Source: Siphonodentalium dalli (lineage: Eukaryota > Mollusca > Scaphopoda > Gadilida > Siphonodentaliidae). Taken from it: a stretch of DNA of 64,000 nucleotides. The position numbers and the translations under genes were made by a program. The notes under the pieces were generated by a model. That model saw only the letters and a list, made by a program, of their open reading frames with translations, made no database searches and was not told the DNA's origin. Location: NCBI GenBank assembly GCA_032622095.1, contig CP136061.1, positions 22,694,991 through 22,758,990 of the forward strand. The letters run 5' to 3'. Below, in pieces: positions 13,601 through 28,600 of this stretch (positions are counted from its first letter, which is position 1; each line of letters starts with the position of its first letter).

Positions 13601-16600
13601 ATGCATTGGAATTGACACTTCATCTACCACCATTCCTAAACTTTTTAATTTTTGGCAGGCAGCTTTAACACACTCGCTAACTTCTGGCTTTGATTGTTTG
13701 AACCCCTCTGTGCACATTGCAATCTTCTTTCCTTTCATATCGACATCAAGCTGTGGAAACAGAATCATAAGCACAACATGCAAGTGTTTCTATCACGATG
13801 GGGAAATCATGTGATTTCGATGTTGGTGAGTACCACGCAGTAAAATGGCCGAAGCTAGTGCAAACGCACAAAAACATAATGAAGTGACACAAAATATTGC
13901 ATTTTAACTGTTTCGAGCATATGATAGTTTATTGTTAAACAAGTTGATACTATATTTATTCAGAAATACTCAGTCGGAGGTTCGTGGAATACACCAGTCC
14001 ATACATCTAGGACAATCCTTCGTCTGACAATTTTGGTCAGAATGTTAGAGGAAACAACTGTGAGTTTGGACACAAATGTAACACACGGATATTCACATTT
14101 TCGCACCAGTTTCTATATACATCGATCCATTTTAGTCAGTGGATAAATGAGTTGACTATTTTCTTACTTGAGAATGTTTTTATATTTCAAAAGGTTATAC
14201 ATGTCGCAATTTCTAGAACATGACAGAGACATCACTACCAAATTCTCAAATAAGTGTGCATGTGGTGTCCTACGAAATTTCTACCCAGGATAGTGTGGGG
14301 AAGTGTATATATACAGAAGCAGAAACAAAGAGGCAGAATGTGGATCTCCGTGGTTAGCGTGTCGGATCTGCTGTCAAAACATCGAGATGGTCTATTGTAT
14401 TGGGGAAATTATCGCTTTGATAACCTTTGGCGAATGTGGTATATTTTAGGTCATCTTGAAAACTTTTGTACCTATTAGACTGAAATTGTGTTTATCGTAT
14501 TTTAAGATGTGCAGCAGGACATGGTCAAAATTTTGGCGCAATCGGACATAAGGGTGATATATTTTAAACGCACCAATGGCGTCATAGAGTTAGACATAGA
14601 TTTAGGCTTGTATATACAGGAATAAGGGATTGCTCGTCACAAACATGACATGCAGGAAATTAATATAATAGTCATCACTATTGATTCACTAACGATATAA
14701 AGAAAGCCGGCAAACGACGCGCGGAGTTTGTCCGGAATTTGGCTTTGGTCTTTTAAATTTTGTAATGACGGACGCCGCTGAAAACACATTCGTCTTCGTC
14801 TTGTATCAGTGAAAATATCGTCTTGATAACCTTAGGGAAACGCTTTATGTCTCAGGTCGTCTTGAATATACCGATTGGCCTGAAATTTTGCGTGTCGCAT
14901 ATTAAGATGAATATGCTGCAGGACATGGTCAAAATGTGAGTGCAATCGGTCATGAGGGCGATGCATTTTTTTAATAAAAAAATATTCCTGCAAATGGCTG
15001 CGAGAAAATAAATAAAAAAAAAAATTCATTGCATATTTTATTTTTATTTTTTTTGGCAGCCATTTGCAGGACTATTTCTTATATCTGGTAAAGGACCAAA
15101 GCAACATCAATATTATTTAACCACGTTTTCAATAATCTGGCAGACATAAATACTCAGTACTGATTCACCTTTTCAGAACGTATGTAGTTTTATGGTGATT
15201 ATTCTTTTAAAAAAGTTCTGCAAATGGCTGCCAAAACAAAACTAAAATATGCCATGAAAAATGTTTTATTTTCTCGCAGACAGTCATGGTTTCTGATGGT
15301 AGGCTGAGCGCATACCCTAACTGTGTTCACAGTCTAGAAAAATGCAGTGTGTTTTTTGGAAAATATTTCCTATCAAACTGTCTATCGCCCTACATGAAAA
15401 CATAGTTGCTTTTATTTTTTTTATCTGTCATATAGTGAGAATACATATGAGTTGTTATAATACTATAGCATACATTGGTTATAAATGATGTTTTTTCCCT
15501 TCAGGTTGATTGCTTGAAGTTGAGATTTGTTTTAATTCACGAATGTGGCGCCTTCTTAAATAAATGGATAGGAAATTATATATTAAGCAAAATATTTGAT
15601 GGTTTAAAAGGACTTTGAACATAATTTATTTAATTTTAGTTATTTTTTTCAATAACAAAAATTATGTTATTTTGTATTTATAGGTCTAGTTTAGATGTTT
15701 TTATATAGGAAGCCTGCCATTTATACGAGAATACTCATATTATAACCAACGAGAGACCATGTGATCCTTACCAACTGTGTATATTCAGGTACTTTTATGC
15801 CTGGACTCTGTCTTGGGTCCAAACCGCCGTCGTAGCCAGCAATGGTCTGAATAAAGAAAACAAATATCTTGTCATATACCAATCCAAAATCTACCATGTA
15901 ATTAAATCAGCTGTACGTGAGAATACTGCTGAACACTCGATTGAATGGCCTGTTTTTTAAGGATGCCTTGTAGCCGAGGTCGTGGCCCATGGTGATTATG
16001 GTGGATGTCACAATCGCAATCTACATTAGATGATGAGTTTGTGTGTTCTAATCCTGATAAGGGCGAAAATCGAGACTGATTTTCAAGCTTGATTTGAGTT
16101 GAGGGACATATCGATGTACCATTTCGGTCGCAATATTACGCAATATTACGCAGAATTTTTTTATTTTTTCAGGAACATATGCACAACCTACCAAGTCTCA
16201 TACTTTCTTGTGTAAACGTCCTCATCGTGTAGTCACCAAAATGTACTTTGATAATTGCCCATATGCAAAGATGGGACATGGGGACATTTCCAACGGCACC
16301 CCCATCCCATTGAACATTGGACCGGGTTTAAACCCAAGTTTCACAAAAATCGATTGGTATTCCCACCCTTTGGGTTGGACAACTGTTTGAAATTTCCAAC
16401 CTGACAACCCACTAAGGTCAGCTAAGGTTGGAAAATTTCAAATAACAATTTCCGATCACATTATACAATATGCTACTGTTGGTCTAAAAACTAAACAATT
16501 ATATTAAAAAACCCTATAGGGAGCCCCATACAGGTGTCAGCTTGTATAGCTGAGTGTCGTCTGCTCATGTCTGTGAGAGGCTCCATAAGGGTAATTAGAT

Positions 16601-19600
16601 TGTATAAAATCACGATATGTTATTTTTGTTTACATTTATTAGCAGTTATAAAAATAATATAAAATTTGTTAGGCCAATGCATTCTCTTATATATGCGAGG
16701 CGACCTATGGTCGACTCGCATATATAAGAGAATGCATTGGCACAGGGTATTTGTACAATGTAGTTTATATGTAACTCTTGTTGCAGTATTGGTTGGAAAA
16801 TCAAGAGGTGTGAACATTTTGACAAAAGTTGTGGGGGGTAGACACAATCCCAATCCCAAACAGCCAGCTGCCCCCCATGGCACTGGACCGCTTACATGTA
16901 ATGGATAGAGTGCCCTCGTCTGAGTGTATAACTACATCATTTACATTGGGGAAACTACCCTTCTGATGAGTGTGCCCTTGTCCATAATGAATCGTATCGA
17001 AATAAGTTTAATAACTAATTCGTGGCCATATTGGATCCATCCAGCCCTGTTCCGTGGTTTTAGTGCTGCAGGTCAAAGTTCTTGAGTAGCATTTCCATAT
17101 GTGGAGCTTATTAATATTCATGACTTCCATATATGGAAATGTTACTCCAGAACTTTGACCTGTAGCACTAAAACCACCGAACAGGGCTGGGTGGATCCAA
17201 TATGGCCGCGTCTCAGTGACAAGGAGTATACATGTAGATTTCCAATCGTGTTTAAACGAGATCACTGATATATTGGATCCATCCACCCCCGTTCCGCTCA
17301 TTCAGTGCTACATGTAAACGTTCTGAAGGAGCTTTTGAATATTCGTTAATTTGATATATTGAATATTCAAAGCTCTTGATCCACGGAATGGGGGTTGGGT
17401 GGCTCCAATACTCTCAGTGAACTTGCTTATTACATTATTTAATTAGTAGAGAACTTTTGCGGCAATTCACAATTGTTTTGCACCTTTAAGAAAGAATAAA
17501 GTATATTACCTCCAACAACAAGGCACAGTCATGCACCGTCCGAGCCATCGGCCCTGTGAAGTCTAGCGTGATGCATATGGGGTAGATGCCTGTGTAAGGC
17601 ACGAGGCCCCAGGTGGGCTTCAGACCTACGATTCCGCAGTACGATGAAGGAATCCTAATAGATCCTCCCTGGTCGCCTCCTATCGCCATGTCGATTTCAC
17701 CCAACTGCACCTGTCATAGGAATTTTCATTGATATAACAAGATAGTCAATGACTGTGGGTCACTCACCAGACTGTAAAGACTTAGAAGACTGGGACTATG
17801 ATGACTACCGGTTGAACAGTCAGTACTTGACAAAATCAATTAAGACAAGTAGTTCTAAACATGGATATAACTGGAGGTTCTCGGATGAGCAGGGCTCTTC
17901 ACCTTGAACTTTCTAATTGCACACCACTGACAAATCTCCAACATCTTACTGTTTAAAGAAGACAACCATCCCGGTACCACAGTACTAAGTTCACAAAAAT
18001 CCTTTTCACACCCCTCTTAGGTTGAAATTTACACAACCTGACACCCCATTAAGTTATAATTTGTGGCCAATTCTGTCCAACAGTTTAACCTGAAGTGGGA
18101 ACATATGGACTGTTGATTTAAAAACATACATGTCGGAAAATCAAACCAAACTATGATAACAATTCTAACCTATTTTGGTGTGAACATCTAATCTACAACC
18201 ATGGTTTTTTTTAGCCGTTCTTCAATAACTGTGTTAACTGCCTTACTAATTGGTAAACACAGATCAGAACAACGAAAAATATACTGTAATTCCATGTGTT
18301 TCCTGGTGTTTTCAGTATCTAACAACAATATTAATTAAGCATTGTGTAGGTACACTATGTCACAAATTGCCCTAGACCCAATTATAGCCTTAATATATCG
18401 AGTGTGTTGTGTCTGACAGAGAACACTGGCCAGTGTAAATAGTGGTAAACAGGTCAGGGGTTCCACAATTATATGTGCATGGTCAAAGAACTCTTTAGTC
18501 TTATCCAACGGGATGGGGTGGGGAGGGGAATTGTTTTTTGGTTATGTATACACATAGATATATGGTTATTATACTGCCCGATATTAGTCGGCGGTATATA
18601 GTTGACGTCTCGAGTCGTCTGTCCGTACAAACATTTTGAATTTTAACTCAAGAGTCAGTTGTCATATTTGATGCCCTATGACATGGTGACGGACCAGAAA
18701 TGGGGGACGAATATGCATAATATCGCGGGTTGTGACCAATGCCTACCAGAGTTATGGGCCCTGTTCGACTTTATGAAATTCAGTCCATACAAAGTTTTTG
18801 CAATATAAGTTAAGTGTCGGTTGTCAAATTTTGATGTGGTTTGGTATGGTGATAGACCAGAATGAAGAATTGAATGTCATTTCTCAATGCATCTGAATGC
18901 ATCACATTATTTCAGTTCATCTATTTGTAAGTGATAACAGTATACAATTAGTATTTTAGTTTCGTCTTGTTGAGCAGTAAAGCTCCCAGATGTATTAAGT
19001 TCGGAAATTCAATGAGAATAGCGTCACCTTCATTTGGGATTGTCTGAGCAGTAAACCATCATAACCAATTCATTTTTATTTGGATAATTGTTGCAAATTA
19101 ACATTACTTGCAATCATTCAAGATGAGAAATAACCAGAAGGAATGAATTTGACTACATGCCAGAACAAGACAGTATTTCAGACATTAGAAATTTATGAGA
19201 TACCCTTTTCAATTTAATGTTATGCAACAATCAGGTTAATGATATCTACTAGTAGTCATCATTGAGTATTCACCATGTAGTATCCAATTTGTAATAGAGT
19301 TTTTTTGTTTTATTACTTTTATTCAGATAATACAACTGGGTAATATATTAATTTTGTTACTAAATATTTCTTCCGTTGATCATAAGTTTCCTGAACGTTA
19401 ATACGGTGGTCCACTGTGAAGTGGTCCGGGATACTGTGAAATCCAGAATGTTGCTAAATCTGAGGCTAAAGAGTCACTTTAGCTGCCTATATAGCCCTAT
19501 ACCAACAAGCATGGTACTAACATGCTTACAAACAACATTACATGGTCAGTACTTGTAAATTGTTTGAAAAAAACCCATTTTGGAAAAAAATTACAATCAC

Positions 19601-22600
19601 CATTTTTTCCGCCTCTGGACCACCCACCCACCCCGGCCCTATATACGGATTTTTTTTTGCAGACCCCCCCCCCCCCCCTGTATCAGGTATGAAATTTTCA
19701 CGTGGTTAAACTTTGATCAAAGTAGGGGGTCAAAACTCCACCCCTCTACACTCCCACGGATCATATGGCCATGATCAACGCTCTGAAAAATATTCCAGGA
19801 GTAAATAAACCTGAGTGACATTATGTCTTCAAGCTGCCGTGAGCAAATGTCGCAAATTGCGAAAGAAAAACAAAAGTGGCTCAAGAAAATGTGCTAGTGG
19901 TTAAAGAAAGTGGCTCAAAGAATTTAGGTGTGTGGCTCTTAAAATAACTGCCGTCGGACTAGACTGGTGCGACTCAAGAACAAACTAAAAAAATTTAGTG
20001 TCAAACTTTTCGGAATGTTTTTGGATAGAATGATCATTACTCTTCAAAATAAAAAAAATGGGCCACCTTGAAAATGTCCTTGAATCCAAGATGGCTGCCA
20101 AAATCCAAGATGGCCGCCATAAGGCCAATTTTCCTATCTTGTATCACATTGATGGTGCTGAATTTAGGTTTTATCAGCATGAAACCTTAATATATGCATG
20201 ACTAAACTGTTGCCAGATGATAACTTGATAAAAACACTAACAAACCAACCATATTGATGATAATTTTGATTCAAAATGGCCGCCAAAATCCTAAATGGCC
20301 ACCATAAGGCCAATTTTCCTATCATGTATAATGTTGCTGGGACTGAAAGTTAGTCTTATCAGCATGCAACATTGATGATTGTATGTCTTATTTATTCTTA
20401 GATGATGAATTAATAAAAAAAATATATATATTAACCACATTAACGATGACTGTTATTTCAAAATGGCCGCCATATTTCAAAATGGCCACCATGAGGCTAA
20501 TGTTCCTATCTTGTATCACATTGATGGTGTTGAATTTAGGTTTTATCAGCATGAAACCTTAATATATGCATGACTAAACTGTTGTCAGATAATAACTTGA
20601 TAAAATATAATAACAAACCAACCATATTGATGATGATTTTGTTCGAAAATGGCCACCAAAATCCAAAATGGCCGCCGTAAGGCCAATTTTCCTATCATGT
20701 GTAATGTTGCTGGGACTGAAAGTTAGTCTTATCAGCATGAAACATTGATGTTTGTACTTCTTAATTATTCTTAGATGATGAGTTAATAAAAAAAACTAAT
20801 ATATTAACCACTTTAATGATGAATGTTATTTCAAAATGGCCACCAAAATCCAAAATGGCCACCATAAGGCTAATTTTCCTATCATGTGTTATGTTTCTGG
20901 GACATAAAGTTAGTCTTAAATTATCAGAATGAAACATTGATATATGTTCATCTTAATTGTTCTTAGCTTATGAATTAATAAAAGATACTAATAAATTAAC
21001 CACATTAATGATGAATTTTAGTTCAAAATGGTCGCCAGAATCCAAAATGGCCACCATAAGGGCAATTTTCTTGTCATATGTAATGTTGCTGCGAATGAAA
21101 GTTAGTCTTAGCAGTATGAAACATTGATGTATGTATGTCTTAATTGTTCTTAAATGATGAATTAATAACAAAAAACTAATGTTGACCACATTGATAATGA
21201 ATGTTATTTCAAAATGGCCACCAAAATCCAAAATGGCCACCATTTGTTTAATTTTCCTATCATGTGTAATGATGCTGGGACTGAAAGTTGGCCTTATCAG
21301 CATGAAACCTTGATGCATGTATGTCTTAATAGTTCTTAGATGGTGGATTAATATAAAAAACCTAATAAAATGACCACATTGATAATGAATATATTACACA
21401 ATGGCCGCCAAAATCGAAAACGGCCGCCACAAGTTCAATTTTCCTAACGTGTGTAATATTTCTGTTACTGAAAGTTAGTCTTATCGGCATGAAACATTGA
21501 TGTTTGTATGTCTTAACTGTTCTTAAATTATGAATTAATAAAAAAAATGGACCGCATTAATAATGAATGTTTTTTAAAAATGGACGCCATATGGTCAATT
21601 TTCCTATCATGTGTTATGTTGCTGGGACTTAAAGTTAGTCTTATCAGCATGAAACATTAATGTAGGTATGTCTTGAAGATGGTCTATCTCTTCACATAAC
21701 AAGTTTTATATAGATTCGTGGGTATAAAATGATAAATATGAATATAACACCTCTGTTCAGAGACGCTTAGAACTATCAATTAATTTTGATTCTATTTGTA
21801 ATATTTTTTATGCGATGATTAAATGGGACATACATTTGTTACTATTTTAGAACAGACCGTTCAGGCGATATCAGGTAGTGGTTATTCGAGTTTACCCATT
21901 GCACTGAACATTAAATGTCCCAGATTGATTGTTTGTATTGTTGTATTCCATAGTTATAAGCGATAATGAGTCAAATTAAAGTTTATTTATGACAAAATTA
22001 CACAATAAAATTTCTGGTCTCTGTTAACAGTAACCACTATTGGTGGTTAGATAAACGATTACATATGTTTATACCAGAACATATGATCAAAATATAATCA
22101 ATATAATATATTATACCATGTAAACTATATAACACGTGTTTGCAAAGAGATAGACCATCTTTAATTGTTCTTAGACAATGAATTAATAAAATGAAAGTGT
22201 CAATGACACTGTAGCTCAATGTGGAGAGGGGATAATGTCATATCTTAGAGTCAATGGAGCAATAAGGAATGTGGAAAGTTTAAATGTTTAAGTTATACGA
22301 GATGTCAACCCAGAGAGACATCTGAAGTTTGGGATCAATGATCAATCGGATGTAAAAATAATGTTAGCTGTAGGGCAAGCCGAGGGATTTAGTCATGCAA
22401 AAAGTAAAATCAAAGATTGCTGTTGGCGGCCATATTTTTCAATGAAATTAAAAAAAATATATTACAGCTTCAATGAAGTTTGGTGATTATCACATCAGGG
22501 ATGTGGCCTGTAGGTATGCCACAGGATTTAGTCACGCGAAAAGTAAAATATAAGGGGCTTCCGGCGACGATGTTTTTCATTAAAAACAAGGAAACAGATA

Positions 22601-25600
22601 TGCTTGGCGACTCTTTCCTGAGGGATGTAACATTCGTAACGGTTGGTGCAGAGGGGAGTAAATGCCTGCCTAGTTCATGGAGGGTGACGACGACGATATG
22701 ATTATGAAGATCGCGACGACAATGATTATATGTGGTGATGATAATGATGATTATTATTATTATGACGATGAAATTGGTGATGATGAAAATGTTCATTATG
22801 ACGCTCGCTGTACGTGTATATTTTGTACATTCAACATTTCTTCATTCTATCTATCTTTTGTATTTAATTTTGTTTTCTCGTGTCAAATTGGATCAGAGAA
22901 TGAAGCAACTATTACGGCAATATTCACTGAGAACACCACTGTACACATCATACCTCTTCCCCAAAATGGCAGTGTGATCAACTCCTATACGGAGAGAATG
23001 TAGGCGATAATGGACACCCTTGAATTATAGCACATCTTAGTTTGCGCTGAAGAGGCCATCCACAGCAAACTTCTGATAATGTCATGGATATAGAATGGAA
23101 CATATGACAAGATTGATCCTTCTGGCATACGCCTTCGCTCAAATACACAATGTCTGTGACTCACGGCCATATTGGATCCATCCAGCCTGCTCTGTTGTTT
23201 AGTGTTACAGGTCAAATATCTGGAGTATCATTCCATATATGGAATTCATGAATATTCAAAAGCTCCAGATATGGAATGCTACTCCAGAACTATGACCTGT
23301 AACACTAAAAACGGAATGGGGCTGTATGGATCCAATATGGCCGCGACCCAGTGACAAGGCTTATTAGGCCATCTCACACATGGTGGACGAAGGTTGACCA
23401 CATGCGTTATGCCAGCATACAAATAGTTTGCAGCTTCTACCGAGACGGTGTGTGCGTTCATGCCGGCTTACCATATCTTAACCGGGTGCGATACAACTTC
23501 ATTCCAATATAGAATCAGGAAAATGAGTTATCTGAAGAAGATGATCAGTCATAAGAAAATGGGACTGTTAAAAACCCTTGGTTCATCGAAGACAACCTGT
23601 TCTGATATCCGCGTTGCCCAAACACTCATACGATGATATGTATACATAGCGTCACAGATAACAACTCCATAACTACAACAATGGTTTGAATGCTTAAACT
23701 GGCTCACACTATCACATTACTCTGGCTACACAAATCTCAAATCTAAATATGATAGTGTGACACCAGACAGTGTTGATGGAACAGAGAAGTCAGTGTCACA
23801 TATAGTTGCTCAGATTGATGACAGCAGCATCAGTGATGATAATGATGAAACTTTAAACGCTGACAATTCAGACAGTAATCATTACACACTAGTTATAGCA
23901 AGTTTATTGTTGAAACTATTATACTTCAAACTATCTATAAACGAGTAATATGTGGTTCCGTGTATCCTTGATTTATCATATCAACAGATAGTGAACCGAT
24001 TAGTGAAATCACTCTTTTCTATTTCTGCATCGCTCAACTCACAGGTACAGAACAGACACATTACCATTGACAGTGTTAAACGGATTATTTCCATTAAGGG
24101 AGGTGAATGTTCTCTGAATCTACACATATAAACTCATTATACTGACATGGCACAGGATGGTAGTGAAAGAAATTACTTATACAACCACATTCCACTTGTC
24201 AGTACAAAGTGTTGTATTTCATGACGTACAACCATGTATCGGTGTTCATGAGATGTTTTCTACAACAGATTGTCAATTACTAATTTCCACATAATGTATA
24301 AGTGGCCATCATTGATGTAATTTTTTTCACGATTACATGATTTTTCAATCACAAATGCAGCAATGACGTAGCAATATGGTGGCCAATTTGGATTATGGTG
24401 GCCATTTTGAGATAACTTTCATCATTAATATGGTCAGTTTATCAGTTTTCTTTTATTATTTCATAATCCAAGAACAATTAAGACATACATTCATCAAAGT
24501 GCATGCTGAAAAGACTAATTTTCAGACCCAGCAACATTACACGTGTTAGAAAAATATGACTATATGGCACCCATTTAGAATTTTGGTAGCCACTTTGAAA
24601 TATTCATCATTAATGTGGTCATTTGATTAGGTTTTATTAAAGAAAATTGGCTGCCATTTTGAAATAACATTCTTCCTTTATGTGTTCAATTTTGTTTTAT
24701 CAATTCATCATCTAATAACAATTTAGACATACAATATCAATGTTACACTCTGATAAGACTTAACTTTCAGTCGCAGCAACATTACACAGGATTGAGGAAA
24801 TTGGCCATATGGCGGCCGTTTTGGATTTTGGCAGCCATTTTGAAATGACATCAATCCTTAATGTGGTCAATTTATTAGTTATTTTATTAATTCATCATCC
24901 CATAACAATTAAAACATACACACATCAATGTTTCATGCCGCTAAGACTAACATTCAGTCCCAGCAACAAAACACATGATAGGAAAATTGACCATATGGCA
25001 TCCATTTTGGAATTTGGCTGCATTTTGAAATAACATTCATCCTTTTTGTGGTCAATTTATTAGTTGTTTTCATTAATTGATAATCTAAGAACTATTAATA
25101 CATACATACATCAATGTTTCATGCTGCTAAGACTAACTTTGAGTCCCAGCAACATAACATAGGATAAGAAAATTGACCATATGGCGTCCATTTTGGATAT
25201 TTTGGCGGCCAGTTTGAAATAACATTCATCCTGAATGTGGTCAATTTATTACTTTTTTTTATCAATTCATCATCTAATAACAATTTAGACATAAAACCTA
25301 AATGTTTCATTCTGATATGACTAATTTCAGTTGCAGAAACATTACACATGATTTACCATATGGTGGCCATTTTGTACTTTGGCGGCCATTTTGAAATAAA
25401 ATCCATCATTAATTTGGTCAGTTTACAAGTTATTTTATTAACTCATCATTTAATAACATTTACGACATACATATATCGATGCTTTATGCTGATAAGACTA
25501 ACTTTCAGTCCCAGCAACATTACACATGATAGGAAAATTGGCCTTATGGTGGCCATTTTGGATTTTGGCGGCCATTTTGGATCAAAATCATCATCAATAT

Positions 25601-28600
25601 GGTTGGTCTGTTAGTGCTTTTATCAAGACATCACATGACAACAGTTTAGTCATGGATATATCAAGGTTTCATGCTGATAAAACTGAACTTTAACACCATC
25701 AATGCGACACATGATTAAAAAATTTGACTTATGTCGGCCATTTTTTATTTTGGAGGCCATCTTGGATTCAAGGACATTTTCAAGGTGGCCCATTTTTTAT
25801 TTTGAATTGTGATGATCATTCTATCCAAAAACATTCTCAAAAGTTTGACACTAAATTTTTTTAGATTTTCTCTGGCATGCACCTGTCTATACAGATTAAT
25901 TTTAACAATCAGACAACATGTGTTTCTCATTAACAGTAACATCCACTTGTAATACTCGTTAGTTCATTGTGTTTTGATAGCGCATTTTACATAAGTACCA
26001 ACATTCAACATTCAATTCCTAAACATGAATCGTAAACGAAAGTTAGATTTCGGAGATAGTGCGGAACCGTCTACTAAAATGAAAAAAGTGACCGATTTCT
26101 TTGGAAAGCCATCTATGGAACGGACTCCTGATAAAACTGTAGTATGCGCTAAAGTAGTTGAATCGACAAAATCGTGTGATGCAACACCGTTGAAAAATCA
26201 AATGAACAATATTATCGTTCACAATGCCACGAGAACACCACAACAGGATTTGAAGAAACGCTTCTTTAGAGAAGAATGGAAGTTAAATCGCCAGTGGTTG
26301 TCTTACGATGAAGACAAACATGTAATGTTCTGTACAACATGCCGGGCTGCGGATGTTACCAATATGTTTGTATCTGGCTGTAATATCTTGGAAGAAAGAT
26401 TCCATACAGAAACATGAAAATTCCAAAGGTATGCATATTTATTCATTCACATCACGCTCGATCATGCATGATCTAAATCATCGCCAGAAATATGTATAGC
26501 AAATGTTTCCGTGTGATCCGAGTCTTGTCTTCGTAAATCCATGCGTTTATTTGATCGCAGCACCTCTGATTCAGTTGAGTCAGAGTAATTTAGATTTCTT
26601 CAATTTGTATTCTCTATATACACTGATTAGTCTGAATGCCATACAGTGATTAAGATGAGTGAAGAACTGAGTGCATAATTATCATGAAACATACAATGTG
26701 AAGCAACTCTATCTACAAATAAATGTTTTTACAATCCTGAATCTCCGGTCAAATTCGTTAATCTTCGTGGAAAATATCACGAATCTTATGAATCTATCGA
26801 TCTTTTTTATAATTAAATTAAATTAATTTATATATTACAAGTATCTAATAATATAAATTTATTTATTTCAGGAAATAATTCTCACAGTGCTGCCATGCGA
26901 ATAATTAGAGACGGTAAATCAATGAAAGACTCGCAGAAAGTTGTATTGTTCAGGGCAGCTGTTCAGGGCGGAAAAATCTATCACTGCCGCCATGAAAAAT
27001 GTTTACTTCATGGCGAAAAACCACTTGTCCAACAGTTTGTTTGAATGAATAAATGCACTGTTCCTTAAACAAGGAAACATCGACCTATCAACTCTTCGGG
27101 TGGATAAACACACGACATACGGCCACAATCGGAGTGTAAATGAGTTCCAAGAATAAATTTTGCTGTTATCGATGATTCAATAATCGAGGAAATTAATCAA
27201 AGTTCGTGTTTTAGCATTATGCTGGATGAATCTACTGACATTTCAACCTCGCAAACTGTAGTCATTCACGGACGTTACTTAATTCGATCTGATGGACGCT
27301 ACAACCCAAAGAGTGTTCTGCTTAGTGCTAAAGAGCTCCAAGAAAATATAACGACAGCAATTCATTCCGTTCTCGACAGGGGTCCGTGACTACCCGCCCC
27401 TGAGACGACCCGCCCCGTTACACTCCGAGACAACCCGCCCGGGACAACCCGCCCGCATAAAATTAATTAAGGGTAATTAGGGGCTAATTAGGAGGTGTGA
27501 GGGGATTATGAGATGTTTATTTAACGAAACTGGGTTGTTCTTTTTAGATTTTTATTTGATGTAACAATAAATACACATGTAATATAATATGAACACAAAA
27601 ATGTATCACCGATAATATGTTTATTCGAGTTTAATGAATGAAGTTTAAAAACAAAAATTCAAAACGGAATGAACGGAACCTGTCTTTGCAAGGCTTGCAA
27701 ATGAAATTAAGGTCGACGGCCACATACATCACAATCAACGGCATGTTGCTTAGGTAGCACCTCCAATTCGCAGTGAATGCAAGGAAATGTGCTTGCAGAA
27801 TGAAGATAACCCACACTCAATTAGAGTTAATATACCCAGTTCCGTCGGCATCGTTCAAAGGTTGTTTGTATACTCACCTCCAGTTAAGATCAGTAAACAC
27901 ATCTTTTGTTGGTCAAAATCTTTAATAATATATCATCAAAGAACATAAAAGAACACAATTACTATTAACAATTTCTGGACAACCCGCCCGTGTCTATCGG
28001 GACGACCCGCCCTGAAAACAGCAGAAGGGCGGGTTGTCTCAGGGGCGAATAAGGACAAACTTTGCCGTGGTGTAGCGACCGGTGGAGCTTCGGTGATGAC
28101 CGGCAGAAAAAGTGGTGTTGCACAACTACTGAAGAATGACTTCTCATGGATTATCTCTGTCCGCTGCATAGCACATCGCTTGAACTTAGCAAGTTGTGAT
28201 GCAGATGAACAGGTGTACTATTTAACCAAATTCCAGAACACACTTAAATCAATATAATCATTCTTCAGCAGGTCACCAAACATCAATGTGAATTGGAAAA
28301 AGTTCAAAAATTCTTTGATACCAACACGACAAAAATAAAGCAGGTGTGTTCAACGCGATGGTTGTCATTCGAAGGAAGTGTTCATTCCATTGTTGATAAC
28401 TTGCCTAGTTTGCTCACAGTGTTCTTCGAGGATGGGAGTCCAAAAGCAAGCGGTGTTTATAGAGAAATAGCATCCTACAAATTCCTATATGTAGCTCATT
28501 TTATGTGTGATGTTTTAAAACAATGTGCAATTCTTAGTAAAACATTTCAATACTCGGTTATCGACTTCACCGACATTGATCCTCTGACGAAATTAACGAT

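Larger units (their letters stand above)
22170..24329. other. Centre between the two satellite arms
   Basis: It holds a duplicated segment (acaggatttagtcacgcgaa near 22520, gagggatttagtcatgcaaa near 22380), a GAT-rich stretch at 22685-22800 that produces Asp-rich open frames, a foldback at 23162-23345 and a short coding relic at 23425-23640. No complete gene is visible. Confidence 0.5.

Noticed and set aside
18405..18450. cactggccagtgtaaatagtgg as the missing left end of the hAT element
   Set aside because: It begins CAGTGT but then diverges from the right end, and the preceding bases do not match gactgaca.
19796..19830. gagtgaca near 19815 as the left hAT target duplication
   Set aside because: It differs by one base from gactgaca and is not followed by a CAGTG terminus.
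22677..23003. Asp- and Tyr-rich open frame
   Set aside because: Composition comes from a GAT/TAT-rich simple sequence; no domain or homologue is evident.
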